In this document: positions 45,819 through 57,525 of the stretch, in pieces
Layout of the letters: the number at the start of each line of letters is the position of its first letter
How positions within the stretch are numbered: the first letter of the stretch is position 1
Assembly: GCA_003049485.1 (NCBI GenBank)
Contig: PYST01000100.1
Coordinates: forward strand, 38,832-102,831
Length of the DNA: 64,000 bases
Direction of reading: 5' to 3'
Origin: Ophioceras dolichostomum
Taxonomy: Eukaryota; Ascomycota; Sordariomycetes; Magnaporthales; Ophioceraceae
The notes under the pieces: model-generated
The model's database searches: none
The model's input: the letters and a program-made list of their open reading frames with translations, nothing else
What the model was told of the DNA's origin: nothing
Translations under genes and position numbers: made by a program

Positions 45819-47540
45819 CGCAGCGAGTGTTGTGTCGTTCTCGTCTCGCCTCGTGAGTTATCGTGATCGTGCGCGTGTCGTGCCTCGTCAACGGAAGAAG
45901 AGGGGAGGAACACCTGCGTGCGACTTCCTCTGCAGACTAGGTGGTACTCTGGTAGGTATCCTGCAGCCTGAGAATGGAAGAGTAAGCTTCTGAGCACGCA
46001 AAAGCAACGAGGACGACAAGTCCGAAAGCTTCCAGACAGGAGGTAAGTAAAAGGCGGACAGAAGCGGCAACAAAAGAATAAACGTACTCCTAGGCAGGAA
46101 CCCTCGAACCTTACGTGAGGTGGCGGCAAGCAGTGGAGAATGCGTGTCTCCAGTGCAGTGGCGGCGGGTTGTCGGCGTATATGTACGCCCACTGCGTGTG
46201 CGAGGAGACCCAAGAATCAAAGACTCGAAGTTAAAAGGTCGGGGCGCCTGCCTACCGGCCTGCCTGCCTGCCTGCTTGGTATTTACCTCCAACTCCCTCA
46301 AAGACAAGACTCAAAAAGAACTGGAAGACGGTGGGGCTGCTGGAATGATTCACCTACGGAACCGGCACGAGACTGGCGCGGAACCCCGTGATGGTGGTGG
46401 GTGTTGGTCCGGAGCTGCAGTAGGCTCGCTTCAGTCACACAGCCAGAAAGCCCCGGGAAGGGCTGGAAAAGTGAATGGGGCGCCTGATGAAAACGGACGC
46501 GAAATGGAAAGGGAAAGAGAAAGGTGGTGGGGAAGCGAGGATCAGCAGCTGAGAGAGAGACAACACTGAAGAAAGACAAGGACGCAACCACTAATTTCCT
46601 CAAGCTCAACTTCCAACTGGTCGTCAACCTCTGGGGCTTTGTCTCGGCTTCCCGTCCTTGCGGTTCGCCCGAACAGGAAAGCCTTTATTAGAGTCTACAG
46701 AGCTGAAAACGTCTGGAGGATGAGTCCATGGGCCTGGGTGCAAGCCACCACCACCGACAGGCGTTTAACAGGCAGTTGCGCAAATGGCAAATGCCCATGG
46801 GATGTGATTCCTCATGCCTGAATCCCGATTGGCCCTTCTCTGTTGCCTCCCGTCCCCTCACTTCTACCACAGTTAGGTTCCTTGCCTTGCTGACTTTGGG
46901 CTGAGCCTTTCCAAGCTCCCCTCCCACTTGTCAACTCGTCACTCGTTGCTTCAGCTTTACTCCGCGACAGGACCCCTGACGATGACGAGTTTTGTTGGGA
47001 AAGCTAGGCGTCAAGGACCCTCTTCTCGCCTTATCTTATCATGAAGATCTAATGATTCAATGTGCCAGTACCTCTGGTCCGGCCAGTGGCCATGGCGAAG
47101 GTGATGTATCGCAACCTGAGCGCTACCGATGTACCTTCCATCAATGTATCGTATCGCTCTGTCACACGGCGATAAGCAACTCTCTCAACATTACGGTACT
47201 CGCCCCGCAGGTAGCAGCGCCCTGACACACTGTAAGATGCCTTGCAGAGGGGGTGGGGCGTCCACCAATAGAATCATGTAATTCATGCTGCGTGATCCCT
47301 TTTCGTGGGTGAGGTGGCCAGCTGGCACACACCTGGCTAGGCCTTTGGTCAAGTGAGATCAAGGAAAAGGAAGCACTCAAACGACACCAAGAATTTGTGA
47401 ACGCGTGAGCCGGTAGAGCTAATAGAGGAAAGCGCCTGCCCAGAAGTCACACCTCCTGGCTCCTGGCCTCGGGAAGCCCCCAAACATGCACTTGCTGGCG
47501 CCTTGTGGACAATAATGAAGGCCGGCCCGCCGCACCAAAT
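45819..47540. other. Divergent intergenic, TLC and COG8 promoters
   Basis: No gene is seen. It holds a short CCTGCCTG run (46247-46275). A 149-codon ORF at 46120-46569 has no domain or fungal-like composition and is not called. Confidence 0.4.
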
Positions 47541-49046
47541 ATGGCGGACCTCCTTTACGACCTCCTGGTTTCCGTGTCGGAGCCCGGCCCGGGTTCGGTT
47601 CCGGTTCAGGGCCATGTCCAGGGACAGCCCCACGCACCACCGGCCCCGGTAGCGGACCAGGCGTCTCTAGATTACCTCGCTACACTCGCATCACAGCCCA
47701 TATCGGCTCTAGACTCAGCAGAGCCCCAAGCGCTCTCACATGAGTCCCACCACCTGCTGCTCGCCCTGCAGGCGCTCTCTAAGAAATCACACAAGCCCAT
47801 CATCGAGTCGGCCACGCACCATGCGGGCCTGCACTCGGCCCTGCCTGAGCTGGCCGCAAGCACGGCAGAGCTCCGGAGCGCCATCCCTCGACTAGACAAC
47901 GAAGCCGTGAGGTTCTCGACCACGTTCGGCAAGACGAGCGACAACGAGCTTCTTGCTCGGCGCAGGCGGGCGCTCCTCCTCTCGCGCAACGTCGAGCGGC
48001 TCGTGGACGTGCTAGAGCTGCCCACGCTCCTGTCGTCGGCCATATCGTCCGTTCCGCCCAACTATTCGTCCGCCCTTGACCTCAACGGCCACATCCGCCG
48101 ACTGCACTCCCTGCACCCGGACAGCCCCCTGGTGTGCTCTGTATCTGCACAGGCCGATGAGGCCATGCGCACCATGGCGACCAACCTCATCATGTCGCTC
48201 AAGGCACCAGGCTTGAAGCTTGCTGCATCGCTCCGCACTATTGGCTGGCTACGCAGAGTCCTGTCTGACATTGAGTCGGCAGCCTGGGCAACTGGTCGAG
48301 GCTCCAAGGAGCAGGTCCTCGGTGCCCTCTTCCTCGTCTGTCGCCTGGCGATGCTTGTGTCTATGCTAGGAGCTCTGGCACCCCTGCGCGACCTGGCCGA
48401 CCAAGAACGGGTCAAGCAGAAGGCGTCACTGTCTTCCATCCAGAATGGCAACGGGCCGGGCGGTGGCGGTAGCGGTGCTGGCGCCGGTGGTAATACTTGG
48501 TCCGGTGGCCAACAGACGGAGAAGTACTTGAAGAAGTACATCGAGATATTTCGGGAGCAGAGCTTCGCGATAGTGTCCATGTATAGGAGCATATTCCCCT
48601 CGGACACCGCTGCAGCTGCTCCAACCACACCCGCCACCCCCACCACGCCGTCATCCTCTACTACAGCATCTGTGCAGAAGCTTCACAACTCAGAACGACC
48701 ACCACATCAAGGCAAAGCCACATCGGACGACGATCCCTTCGGCCCCCTGCCCACGCCGCTGGCCACTTTCCCACTCCATCTCGTTGACATGCTCCTGGAA
48801 ACGCTGCGGCTATATCTCCCTACAGTCAGGGACCAGGCTTCACGCGACAGCCTGCTGACGCAGGTCCTTTACTGTGCCGGCAGTCTGGGCCGGCTCGGGG
48901 GAGACTTCGGCCTGTTTCTGGCCAGCCTCGATGTTGGGGGTGACGCTGAGGAGGAGTGGGTCCAGGTCGTCAAGCGGCATCGGCTGCTGGCCGGACGGCT
49001 GGAGTCCATCGTTGGGGACCAAAAGGAGAAAGGAATAAAGCATTGA
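47541..49046 (+). CDS. COG8: Conserved oligomeric Golgi complex subunit 8
   Basis: Single exon, 501 aa from the first true ATG (MADLLYDLLVSV). The Dor1-like domain covers most of the protein: DYLATLASQPI near the start, LQALSKKSHKPIIESATHHA, LARRRRALLLSRNVERLVDVLELPTLL, SALDLNGHIRRLHSLHPDSP, then EAMRTMATNLIMSLKAPGLK and LFLVCRLAMLVSMLGALAPLRDLAD, and the family block KYLKKYIEIFREQSFAIVSM. COG8 is in lobe B of the COG tether, which captures intra-Golgi retrograde vesicles and keeps glycosyltransferases in place. Gly-rich and Pro/Thr-rich loops (about 302-320 and 355-390) are fungal insertions. The reading frame extends upstream only from a GTG, so the ATG at 47541 was chosen. Confidence 0.9.
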   Translation: MADLLYDLLVSVSEPGPGSVPVQGHVQGQPHAPPAPVADQASLDYLATLASQPISALDSAEPQALSHESHHLLLALQALSKKSHKPIIESATHHAGLHSALPELAASTAELRSAIPRLDNEAVRFSTTFGKTSDNELLARRRRALLLSRNVERLVDVLELPTLLSSAISSVPPNYSSALDLNGHIRRLHSLHPDSPLVCSVSAQADEAMRTMATNLIMSLKAPGLKLAASLRTIGWLRRVLSDIESAAWATGRGSKEQVLGALFLVCRLAMLVSMLGALAPLRDLADQERVKQKASLSSIQNGNGPGGGGSGAGAGGNTWSGGQQTEKYLKKYIEIFREQSFAIVSMYRSIFPSDTAAAAPTTPATPTTPSSSTTASVQKLHNSERPPHQGKATSDDDPFGPLPTPLATFPLHLVDMLLETLRLYLPTVRDQASRDSLLTQVLYCAGSLGRLGGDFGLFLASLDVGGDAEEEWVQVVKRHRLLAGRLESIVGDQKEKGIKH

Positions 49047-49781
49047 GATCAATGTATAGAATATGGGATGTCATGTTATTCATCTCGATTCTTGATTCTC
49101 GTCTAGACTACCTAGTAGTATTTAGATGCTATGACAAACCTTGATGACAGTCCGCAGCCAACGGATCTTCGCCATGACCAGGGAGAGCTGCATGCCGAGC
49201 ATTCTCGACTTAGAGTATGCCATCAAGCAGAACACAACCAGACCTCGACGGGTGCTGCAACTAAAACTACACAAACACAGCAATGAAAGGGCTGACAAGT
49301 GTCCCCAAATATGAGTTGTTCGTAAAGATATCAAAGAAACAAATCGCTGGAGATTATTAAGGAGGTACATTCTCGGATCATGTCGGGTAAGCACGGCCTA
49401 AAATCACACGGCCACTCACCGCATGAAATAAGCACCGAAAAAAGGGAACAATGCCGTCATAACCTTTCCCAGGGTCACCGTTTTTGCACTGCAACCAATT
49501 GTCTAGCTCAACTTACTCGCGCAAGGCCACACTAGACATAGCGCAAAAGAGAATCGGCGGCTGTACAAAACACGCCCGCTAGTATCATGGCCAGCCTCGG
49601 CGTTCCCGTCCATTGAAAACCCCTCGACTAGAGTCGACAAGATCGCCTTGCCCATCCAACTGCAGCGTCAGCGCCATACCAGCACCAGCACCAGCACCAG
49701 CAGCCTTTCCTCCTCCCTCGGAACAAAAAATACACTTTTCAGGTAGGTAGGTGGGTGGTTGCCACCTGCCTGTCCGCCGCA
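49047..49781. other. Intergenic COG8-HEM25
   Basis: No gene is seen. A TAGG/GGTGGG run (49741-49760) lies 20-40 bases before the HEM25 ATG, within its leader. Confidence 0.4.
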
Positions 49782-51109
49782 ATGTCCGATGGCTCCGGCA
49801 AAGGCAGCTCAAGCTCCTGTAAGTCGCTACACTAAATCCCCGAAAAACCTGTTGCTTTTGCTCCCCCAAGAGACGCGATGTCCCGGCCCTGCCGAGACGA
49901 CGATGGCAGCCCTTCTAGGTTCCTAGGTGCCGACCTTAGGTTTTGAGAGAGAGATCAAGCTGCAACGCAATTCTCAAGCTTGCAGATCCAGCCGACTTGG
50001 TCCCCCACGATCTCCACAAACTGACTTTGTCTTACAACATCCGTCCAGCATTCCACTTCGTGGCCGGCCTCGGCTCCGGCGTGCTCTCGGCGGGGCTCCT
50101 CCAGCCCATCGACCTGCTCAAGACCCGAGTCCAGCAGTCCGGCCACCACAGCCTGGCCCTGTCGTTCCGCGAGATCCGCTCGTCGCCCGCCGGCCTGCGC
50201 GGCCTCTGGCGCGGCACCGTCCCCTCGGCCCTCCGCACCGGCTTCGGCTCCGCCATCTACTTCACCTCCCTGAACGCGATCCGCCGCGCCGCCGCGGCGC
50301 ATGTGCCCTTCCTCGCCGTCTCCGATGCCGCCGATCCCTCGCCCTCCTCCTCCACATCGTCCGCTTCTTCCTCCAGCAAAAGCACAAGCGCTAGCGCAAC
50401 AAGCAGTAGCAGTAGTAGCAGTAGCAGTCGACTCGTCCGGCTCTCGCATACGGGAAACCTCCTAGCCGGCGCCACGGCGCGCGGCTTCGCCGGCTTCGTG
50501 CTCTCCCCGCTGACGGTGATCAAAGTGCGCTACGAGTCCTCCCTGTACTCCTACCGCTCCCTCGCCGGCGCCACGCGCGACATCCTGCGCACCGAAGGCC
50601 CTCGCGGCTTCTTCGCCGGGTTCGGCGCCACCGCTCTGCGCGACGCCCCCTACGCCGGCCTGTACGTGCTGTTCTACGAGCAGTCCAAGCGGCAGCTGAG
50701 CGCGCTGTTCCACGACTCTTCGGACAACAACAACTCCGACAGCGGCTCGAGCTCGGGCTCGGGAGGGCAGAGAAAAAGGATGGGCGTATCCCGCGCCGCG
50801 GCCGTCAACTTCACGTCGGGCGTGCTGGCGGCCGCGACGTGCTCGGCGGTGTCGAACCCGTTCGACGCGGTCAAGACGCGCATCCAGCTGCAGCCGGACC
50901 GGTACCGCAACATGTGGTGGGCGGCGCGCACCATGGTGGCCGAGGAGGGGTTCCGATCGCTGTGGGACGGGCTGGCGCTGCGGATGAGCAGGAAGGCGCT
51001 CAGCTCGGCGCTCGCGTGGACGCTGTACGAGGAGCTCATCATGCGCGCGGAGGTCGCGTGGGCGAGTGGCGGCGGGAGGGGGGAGCAGCGGGCTGAGAGG
51101 GCGTTGTGA
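49782..51109 (+). CDS. HEM25: Mitochondrial glycine carrier Hem25/SLC25A38
   Basis: Exons 49782-49818 and 50049-51109 give 365 aa; intron GTAAGT to CGTCCAG with a CTGAC branch-like site 22 bases upstream of the acceptor. Three mitochondrial-carrier repeats are visible, with signatures PIDLLKTR, PLTVIKVRYES and PFDAVKTRIQ. The unusual PLTVIK in repeat 2 and the FHFVAGLGSGVLSAGLLQ start are hallmarks of SLC25A38/Hem25, which imports glycine into the matrix for 5-aminolevulinate and haem synthesis. Repeat joins RGLWRGTVPSALRTGFGSAI and GFFAGFGATALRDAPYAGLY match the clade. A Ser-rich loop (about residues 115-150) and a Ser/Gly loop before repeat 3 are extra. The N-terminal exon adds only MSDGSGKGSSSS. 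Confidence 0.93.
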
Positions 51110-52382
51110 GTTCGTGAGCGAGATGTCAAGAAAGAGATGCGTCGTTGCTGTGATGATTCTCTTCTCTTCTCCCCCTTTACCAACTTACCAACTTGGCCCA
51201 TAACAACCTTGCCTATCCCATCTTTCTTCATGCGTATATATCTTGTCTACTGTACTCTACATACAGGGACATATTACCAACCTTGAACTTTTGTGTATAT
51301 ATATCCACTGCACTTGTAACAACATTTTACCTCTCCCTTGTGAGTACTTCCCTGTTCTTCTCCTATTCCTCATCATCTGTGTACCTGTGGAGCGGGACAA
51401 TCTAGCCATCTCTAGATAGACAGACCTTTCAAAAGACTCTTTGATACCCACCATAGTTGTCTTTTCAAACCCGGCTACCTCTATTCACAATTGTTGATCA
51501 TCGCACGCAATTTTTCAACATTCAGCTGAGAGGTATCAGCTCTAGAAAAAGGTTACAAGGTACCTAACAGATGAAGTAGACATAAACAAAGGAACGACTC
51601 GACTGACTGACTGACTGAGTGGACTAGCTGGAGCTGCTTCCTATCACCTAACTACTTACTACCGTTGCCATTTGCTAAGCTAAGAGCAGATATAGATGCA
51701 GAGGCACACAGAGACAAGAAAAGGCTGGGAATAGTATAGTCGGTATGTCATCAAAATTGATCCAACAGAAACAAGAGAAAAAAAAATAATGAACTAAACC
51801 GCAAATGTCATACGTTTGTGGGAACGTGCATTGCCAGACAGGTAGTATAAGGAAAGGAGGGTAACAGGTAGTGAATAGGGTGTGAGAAAGTTGAGCGAGA
51901 AGAATCGCTCAACCGTCTCGCTACCCTGATTTTTTTTTCGTTCCTCCTCTTTTTTTTCTTTTTTTTTCTTCTTTTTATTCTTGTCATGAGGAAACGCAGC
52001 AAGAGGAAACATGGTAAAATCAAAAAGAAACACAGAAAATATCCAAGAAAAAGAAAACCCCCCTGAACAAAACGAACCCAAAACATCAAAGCTAGTGAGC
52101 CGCGACGGGAGGAGGAGGGGGGTATTTGTCGTTTGTTTGTCGTTGTTGTAGTTATTCCACCAACTCATTTCCTTTTCCTTCATGCAATCGTCATTCTCGC
52201 TTTCCTCTTTTCCCTCTTCTTCTTCTTTTCAATTCTTCGTGGGCTCTCTCTCTCTCTCTCTCTCTCTCGTGTTGGTGAGTTTTTCCACGGGCATCCCAGA
52301 AGACGCACCCATAGACGGGAGGCAGTAAGTAGTGCGTAAAAAGAGAGAGCGAGAGAGCGGCAAGAGCAAATATTTAGCTAGT
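51110..52382. other. Convergent intergenic region
   Basis: No gene is seen. It contains an AT-rich part, a GACTGACT run (51599-51618), T-rich tracts (51930-51975) and a CT run (52243-52268). Confidence 0.45.
52243..52268 (+). repeat. CT dinucleotide run
   Basis: Thirteen CT units, ending CGTG, in the 3' flank of the minus-strand coiled-coil gene. Confidence 0.85.
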
Positions 52383-53915
52383 TTAGCGCGGCTGCTGACC
52401 GGCGAGGTACATGAGCAGGCTGGGGGAGCGGGATCGCTCGCGCTTCTTCTTGACGAAGATGAAGTCGTCGCCCTTGCTCTTGCTGCGGCGGTGGTGGTGG
52501 TGGTCGTCGACCTTGAGCACAACGTTGTTGGTGACGTTGCCGGCGGCGGCGAGGCGTCGCTCGCGGATGATCTTGGTGTGCTTCCACAGCTGGTCCTGCT
52601 CCTCCTCGGGCACCCAGCGCTTGATGAGGACATAGTTGGGGTCCTAAACGATGATGATGATGGGGTTGTCAGCATATTCTTATTCTTCTTCTTGGTTTCT
52701 CATCCTCTTGCGTCCACAGAGATGTACGTGTATGTGTATACTGACCGTGTCATACTCAAAGTCAAGCCTGTAAGCCTGCAGAGTCTCGATGGAGAGGTGG
52801 CGGCGGGCCATGCGGGTATACGTGGTGCGCGTGGACGTGACCACCTCCTTCTCCTCCTTCTTCTTCTTCTTCTCCTCCTCGGGGATCTTCTCCTTCTTCA
52901 TGATGGCCGCGATGGCCTTCTCGTCGACGCCCGAGTTGATGAGGTCCTCCTGGAGACGGCGCTGGTACTCCTTTTCCCGGGCCTCCTTCTCGGCCTTCTC
53001 CTTCTGCATCCGCTCGAGCTCACGCTGCTTGTAGCGCTCGATGGCGTCCTTCTCCGCCTGCTCCTTGTCAGCCTTGATCTTGGCCTGGCGTTTCTCCTCC
53101 TCGAGGCGCTTGATCTCGAGGTCGCGCTTGATGCGCGCCTCCTCGGCCTCGCGACCCTCCTTGCGGCGGATGTCGTCGAGCTCCTGCTTGGCGCGGCGCA
53201 GCTCGAGCTCCTCGCGCGCCTCCTTCTCACGGCGGCGGTCCTCGCGCTCCCGGTCCCTGGCCACCTTGAGAGCCTCGAGCTCGTCGCGCGTGCGGTCGTG
53301 CTCCCAAGCCTCATGCTGGCGCTTTGTGGCCACGACCATGGCCTCGTGCTCAGCCCGATCGCGCTCGCGCAGGCGCAGCTCCTCTAGCTCGCGCCGCGTG
53401 AGCCCGAGCTCCAGCTCCAGCTTGTTCTCCCGGGGTGGGCCCGGAGGAGGCCGGAACTGAACCGGAGCCGGGGGCGGCGGAGGCGGGCCCGGCTGGAAGG
53501 GCGGAGCCTGCACGAGGGCCACGGGGTGGACGTGGTGGCCGCTGCGGTGGGTGTGGCGCGAGTGCACCGACACCGAGCGGTCCGAGTCATCGTCCGACGA
53601 GGAGTTCTCGGGGCGGAAGTTGTTGATGATGATGTTTGGCTGCTGAGGCGCCGGCGGCGGCGGGGCCGGCGGACGACCAGCCGACGTGCGCTCGCGAGAC
53701 TTGGAGCGTGCCCGCACCACCGTCTGTTCCGAGACGACCAGGTTGGGGCCCGAGTCGTAGTAGCGACGACGGGGCTCTGGTCGCGGCGGCGGTCGAGCAT
53801 CAACGTACTGGACGCCACCGCGCGGCGGCGTAGGCCGGTGCGAGTGCTGGATCCTGATGTTCGTCTCCGAGTCCGACTCACTGTCGGAATCGTACCGACG
53901 AGCGAAGTGCGACAT
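52383..53915 (-). CDS. Long charged coiled-coil protein, fungal, unnamed family
   Basis: Exons 53915-52746 and 52643-52383 give 476 aa from the first true ATG (MSHFARRYDSDSESD). Residues 1-180 are Arg/Pro/Ser-rich and disordered, with a NIIINNFRPENSSSDDD block and poly-Pro stretches. About 185-355 is a continuous Glu/Arg/Lys coiled coil (RELEELRLRERDRAEHE to EYQRRLQEDLINSGVDEKAI). The C-terminal part looks globular and conserved-like: TYTRMARRHLSIETLQAY, FEYDTDPNYVLIKRWVPEEE, QLWKHTKIIRE. The tail is His- and Lys/Arg-rich (KVDDHHHH, VKKKRERSRSP). I do not recognise a named family. It may be a scaffold or RNA/chromatin-associated protein, but this is inference from composition only. The first in-frame codon upstream is GTG, not ATG. 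Confidence 0.8.
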
Positions 53916-54049
53916 CCTGGCTGCGCTGCGCTGGGGCGCCTTTGCGTCCACGACCACGGTTTAGGCCTTATGGCTAGGTTGGGATCCTGATATGGGATGA
54001 AAGGAGATGTAAGCGGCGCCCCGGAATGAAGGAGCAATTGTCGCGAAGA

Positions 54050-54148
54050 GACAGGGCGAGGACAGGGCGAGGTCAGGGTGAAGACAGGGTGAGGACAGGG
54101 TGAGGACAGGGTGAGGACAGGGTGAGTACAGGGTGAGTACAGGGTGAG
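54050..54148. repeat. 11-bp minisatellite GACAGGGTGAG, 9 copies
   Basis: Nine contiguous 11-bp units with few changes (GACAGGGCGAG in the first two, TACAGGGTGAG in the last two). It lies about 135 bases upstream of the coiled-coil gene's ATG, so probably in its promoter or leader (minus-strand CTCACCCTGTC). Confidence 0.95.
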
Positions 54149-56287
54149 GAACTGCCGATTAAATGCTCAATCGTCTGAGCAATGAGTCCCATGAGCACTT
54201 ACCTGTCTGCAATGGGGATGTGGCGGACGAATACTCTGTTCAGCGAAAAGGCAGCCGACAGTGATGTGATCGTGATAAGTCGGTATAATAATTGCTTCAC
54301 CCCTGAGAAGCCACTGTTCCTCGCCACCACCCGCGAGAAGAGGTCAGTGTTGCTGGTATTCTCTTCGACAGGAAAAAAAAGAGAATGAGAGTGGAAGAAG
54401 ACGGAAATGAAGCTGTCAGCAAAGAGAGGGAAAGGAGGGGGGTTCTAGAGACAATAAGCGGGGTGGGTTGGCTGCGGCCCAGCAGTTATTATGGCCGCCG
54501 CCGCCGCCGTTGCTTGCAAAGACGGGAGGGTGGGTATTGGCCGGTGTGAACACTGGGACGCTGGACACTCACTGGACACTGCTGGGCTCTGGCTCGAGGC
54601 TAGATGAGTGGCAGGAGTGAGCTGAGAGTGGATCGTGGGCGGGAGCCTCAGTGACATGGAGGCGGTCAGACATTGTTAAGGAGACTGGGAGCGTGTGGCA
54701 TATGTGATAGCCAGCTCACGCCAACGGCCCCCCTCGGTCCTAACCGGCAACATCATCAGGCGAGTACTGCGCCGCCCCTCCAACCCGCTGTTGTGAGCGA
54801 GCAACCTGTGGGCAACCTGTGGGGAGGGATGCCGCCATCTGCTGGGCATGGGACATGTGCAGATAGTAGACGGCGGGCCATCGCAAGCCCCGGTTGCAAA
54901 GTTGCACCAGGCGAAACGGAAGGATTCAATAGGGTAAGGTCCAGGCAGACCGGGGTGTGGACTTGGCTTTGGCTTGCTATTTGCAGCGCCAGCAGCCACT
55001 TCTGGATGGCGGCGACCTGGTGGGCAGGCGGGGTCGCCGGTGGTTGGTCCCGTTGGAGGTGATCAGTCAGTCCAGCGGTCCAGTCGGGCCAGCTCGCATT
55101 ACAAGGCGTGCAGGAAAGCAGCAGGTAAGTTTCTTTCCTCTGCCTGAGTGGCTGCCGCTCCGCTAGACTGTCTGCCTTCTTACCCTTTCCTTGCTTGTGG
55201 CCTGTCCTTCCCTGCCTCGCCCTCCCTTTCCTTCCCGCCCAGTTCCCTCCCATCTGCCCCCGCTCTGTCTCGTACATGCAGCGTGTGCGTGTGTGCGCGC
55301 ATTGCGCATGCCACCACATACCGCTGCCGTCCAGAGACGAAGCACTGCTGGGGGTGGGGCGTTTGGGGCTGTAATCACCAGTATGATGCCGACGGTTTGC
55401 CTCCTGTGCATTCTCCCTCCCAAGCGGACCATCGAGATGCGAACCGGCTCCTGCAAGTCTGTCTCCGTCGGGGGCTGATGATGGTGCTGCAGCGGCGAAA
55501 ACCGCATGCTGTACGCTACTGTGCGCTACTGTACTACCGTACGCCACTGGACGGGTTCTTGCTGCGGGTCAAGAGGGCGCCGCCCACATCATACTTGATG
55601 CCAAACGTCGTACCTACTCGTAGGGCATTGCGGAATACAGATGCCGGATGGCTGCCTTGATGAATGGGGCGGTCAAAAGTGCAGAACTGGCCCTATTGCC
55701 GGTAGAATAATACACTTAGGCCGTAATTCGGGTATGAGCGGGATCCATGAGAGGGAGATACATCATGGGACATCGGAGCCTCGGAGTGGATGGATGGATG
55801 GAGGGGTTGGAGGGGTTGGGTCTGGAATAGAGGGGAAAACTTAGCCCCAGGACACCCTGGCCATCGGCGACCGCCTGGGTGGAATGGGTACTGTGTAATC
55901 CATGGGTCAGGGAAGCGACAATTTTCACTCCCAGCAGAGGGTGCAGCCAACAGACTGCCAAGCCAAAGGACCTTGTAGCCGTAAATATCGCATGTGTTTC
56001 GTGCCTGAAAGGATCACAGAGCACATGAAAACCCAAACTAGACGAGCAAACGGCGAAACCTTCAAAAAGAAGGAAGAGGAATTTGGACAAAATACTTGGA
56101 ACTGACGATAGCAGAAACAAGGTAGCGTCGTCTGTGGGTGATGGGTATGTAGGTAGTAACTCGGTAGGGCTGATAGCGTCACTGCCATCTCGATTTCAAC
56201 TCGCCTGCATCTTCTTCCGACCTTGGCGCACCAGGCGGACCACCTGCCTGCCTGCCACTTCGCCGGTTGGACAACGCACGCACTGGC

Positions 56288-56336
56288 TGATTGATGATTA
56301 TGATTGATGATTGACTGACCTGATTGATGATTGATC
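56288..56336. repeat. GATTGATGATT-type degenerate repeat
   Basis: Repeated TGATTGATGATT/TGACTGACC words in the 3' flank of prefoldin 1. Confidence 0.6.
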
Positions 56337-56851
56337 TATCCGTATGTGGTGCTATCCCGCAATTGTTCGCAAAAGACCAACTGATGTGTGGCAGCCTATT
56401 CTGGTTCGCGGGGTCCAGTCCGGCACCCCAGAAACAAGCGCCAACGCGATCCCACAGAGGCGGTAAACGAAACTGTTTGTCGCTTCAGTTGGGACGATGA
56501 CTTTTTGATTGCATCAGGTAGGTAACTGGAAGTAACAATGGTTGGAATAGTTCGTGATTGATCCACAGTGATCCTCAATTTTTTTGTTCTTTTTCTCGTT
56601 GGGTATCGTTTTGCCCCTCTACCACTTCCGTCGGGCCTCAAGGGCTTACACCTTCCGTGATGATCATATCGTGTCTTGCGTTTGTGATAAGTGTCTCGTG
56701 CTCTCCATGCGTGCCATGTGAATTGCTGTGGGGGGCGAAAAGAAGGAAGAAGAAAAAGCGAAAGGGGCTGAAACCGATCCATGCGCCAGCCGCTAGCTGC
56801 TCGCTGTTGTCTCCTGTTCACAGCCTTCGGCCGTTTCTCCGCCCCGTCCGC

Positions 56852-57525
56852 TCAGGAGCCGCTGGCCCCCGAACCCCTCAATATCTTGTCAATGTTGCTT
56901 TGGCTGGTTTTGGCTGTCGTCTCTAGGTAGTGAAGCCGCTTGCCGAGGGTCTCGAGGTCTGCGTCGATCTGCTTCATTTGCTTATCGAGCTTGTCATTCA
57001 TGGCCGACACCGGCAGAGACACAAACCTGAAGGGTTCCCCCCACAATCGGGCGGCGACGTTAGAACAAAGTTTTTCTTTTTGAGTTGGCCGTGGTGGTTG
57101 GCGCCACTGGCCGCCAGGCGAATATCACATTCCGCTGGTTGGTTTGGGCTGGGATACTGGTATGGAGGATTTTGTGTGATGGCTGATCCCGTGCTTTCCA
57201 CGTGCAGAAGGAGGGGTCTGGCAGACCACAGAAATGACCGGGGAATGAACGAACATCTTGCCCACGCCCTCATAGACGGCAGTGTCTGCCGGTAGCGATG
57301 ATATCTCGCTCCTGGTCAGTTGAGCAAGGCGCATCTCCCGCTGTTTGGCGACCTGTTGGCTGCGGACCAGCGTGATCTGCTGCTGCGCTTGGATCGACTT
57401 GAGCTCGATCTCTTGAATCAACTGGCGAGATGCAAATGCCGCGTCAGACAAGGCTCAGCCCCTCTTGTTCAGCTGAGGAGTCGGACTCAACTCACCTTTT
57501 GCAGAGCTTCGTTTGATATCGACAT
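56852..57525 (-). CDS. PFD1: Prefoldin subunit 1
   Basis: Exons 57525-57496, 57421-57255 and 57026-56852 give 123 aa, the usual length. The protein starts MSISNEALQK and forms the beta-prefoldin hairpin: an N-terminal coiled coil (LIQEIELKSIQAQQQITLVR, SQQVAKQREMRLAQLTRSEI), a short beta hairpin (LPADTAVYEGVGKMFVSLPV) and a C-terminal coiled coil (MNDKLDKQMKQIDADLETLG, KRLHYLETTAKTSQ). Prefoldin is the cytosolic hexameric chaperone that passes unfolded actin and tubulin to the CCT chaperonin. The exon 2 donor at 57254 (GTTCGTTC) overlaps a second GT four bases on. Only the first keeps the frame into exon 3. Confidence 0.93.

Larger units (their letters stand above)
53916..56851. other. 2.9-kb gene-free stretch
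   Basis: No supported gene. It holds the 11-bp minisatellite at 54050-54148, GGATGGAT/GGGGTTGGA repeats (55788-55820) and GATTGATGATT repeats (56288-56336). ORFs of up to 263 codons lack domains and look like chance frames. Confidence 0.45.

Noticed and set aside
46120..46569. 149-codon + ORF between the TLC and COG8 genes
   Set aside because: Contains translated CCTG repeat (LPACLPACL) and no domain.
52332..53387. 351-codon + strand ORF over the coiled-coil gene
   Set aside because: The Leu/Val-rich translation is the reverse complement of Glu/Arg/Lys coiled-coil codons, not a real protein.
54756..55547. 263-codon minus-strand ORF
   Set aside because: No domain, odd His/Trp/Thr/Arg mix, no splice or neighbour support; chance ORF in GC-rich DNA.
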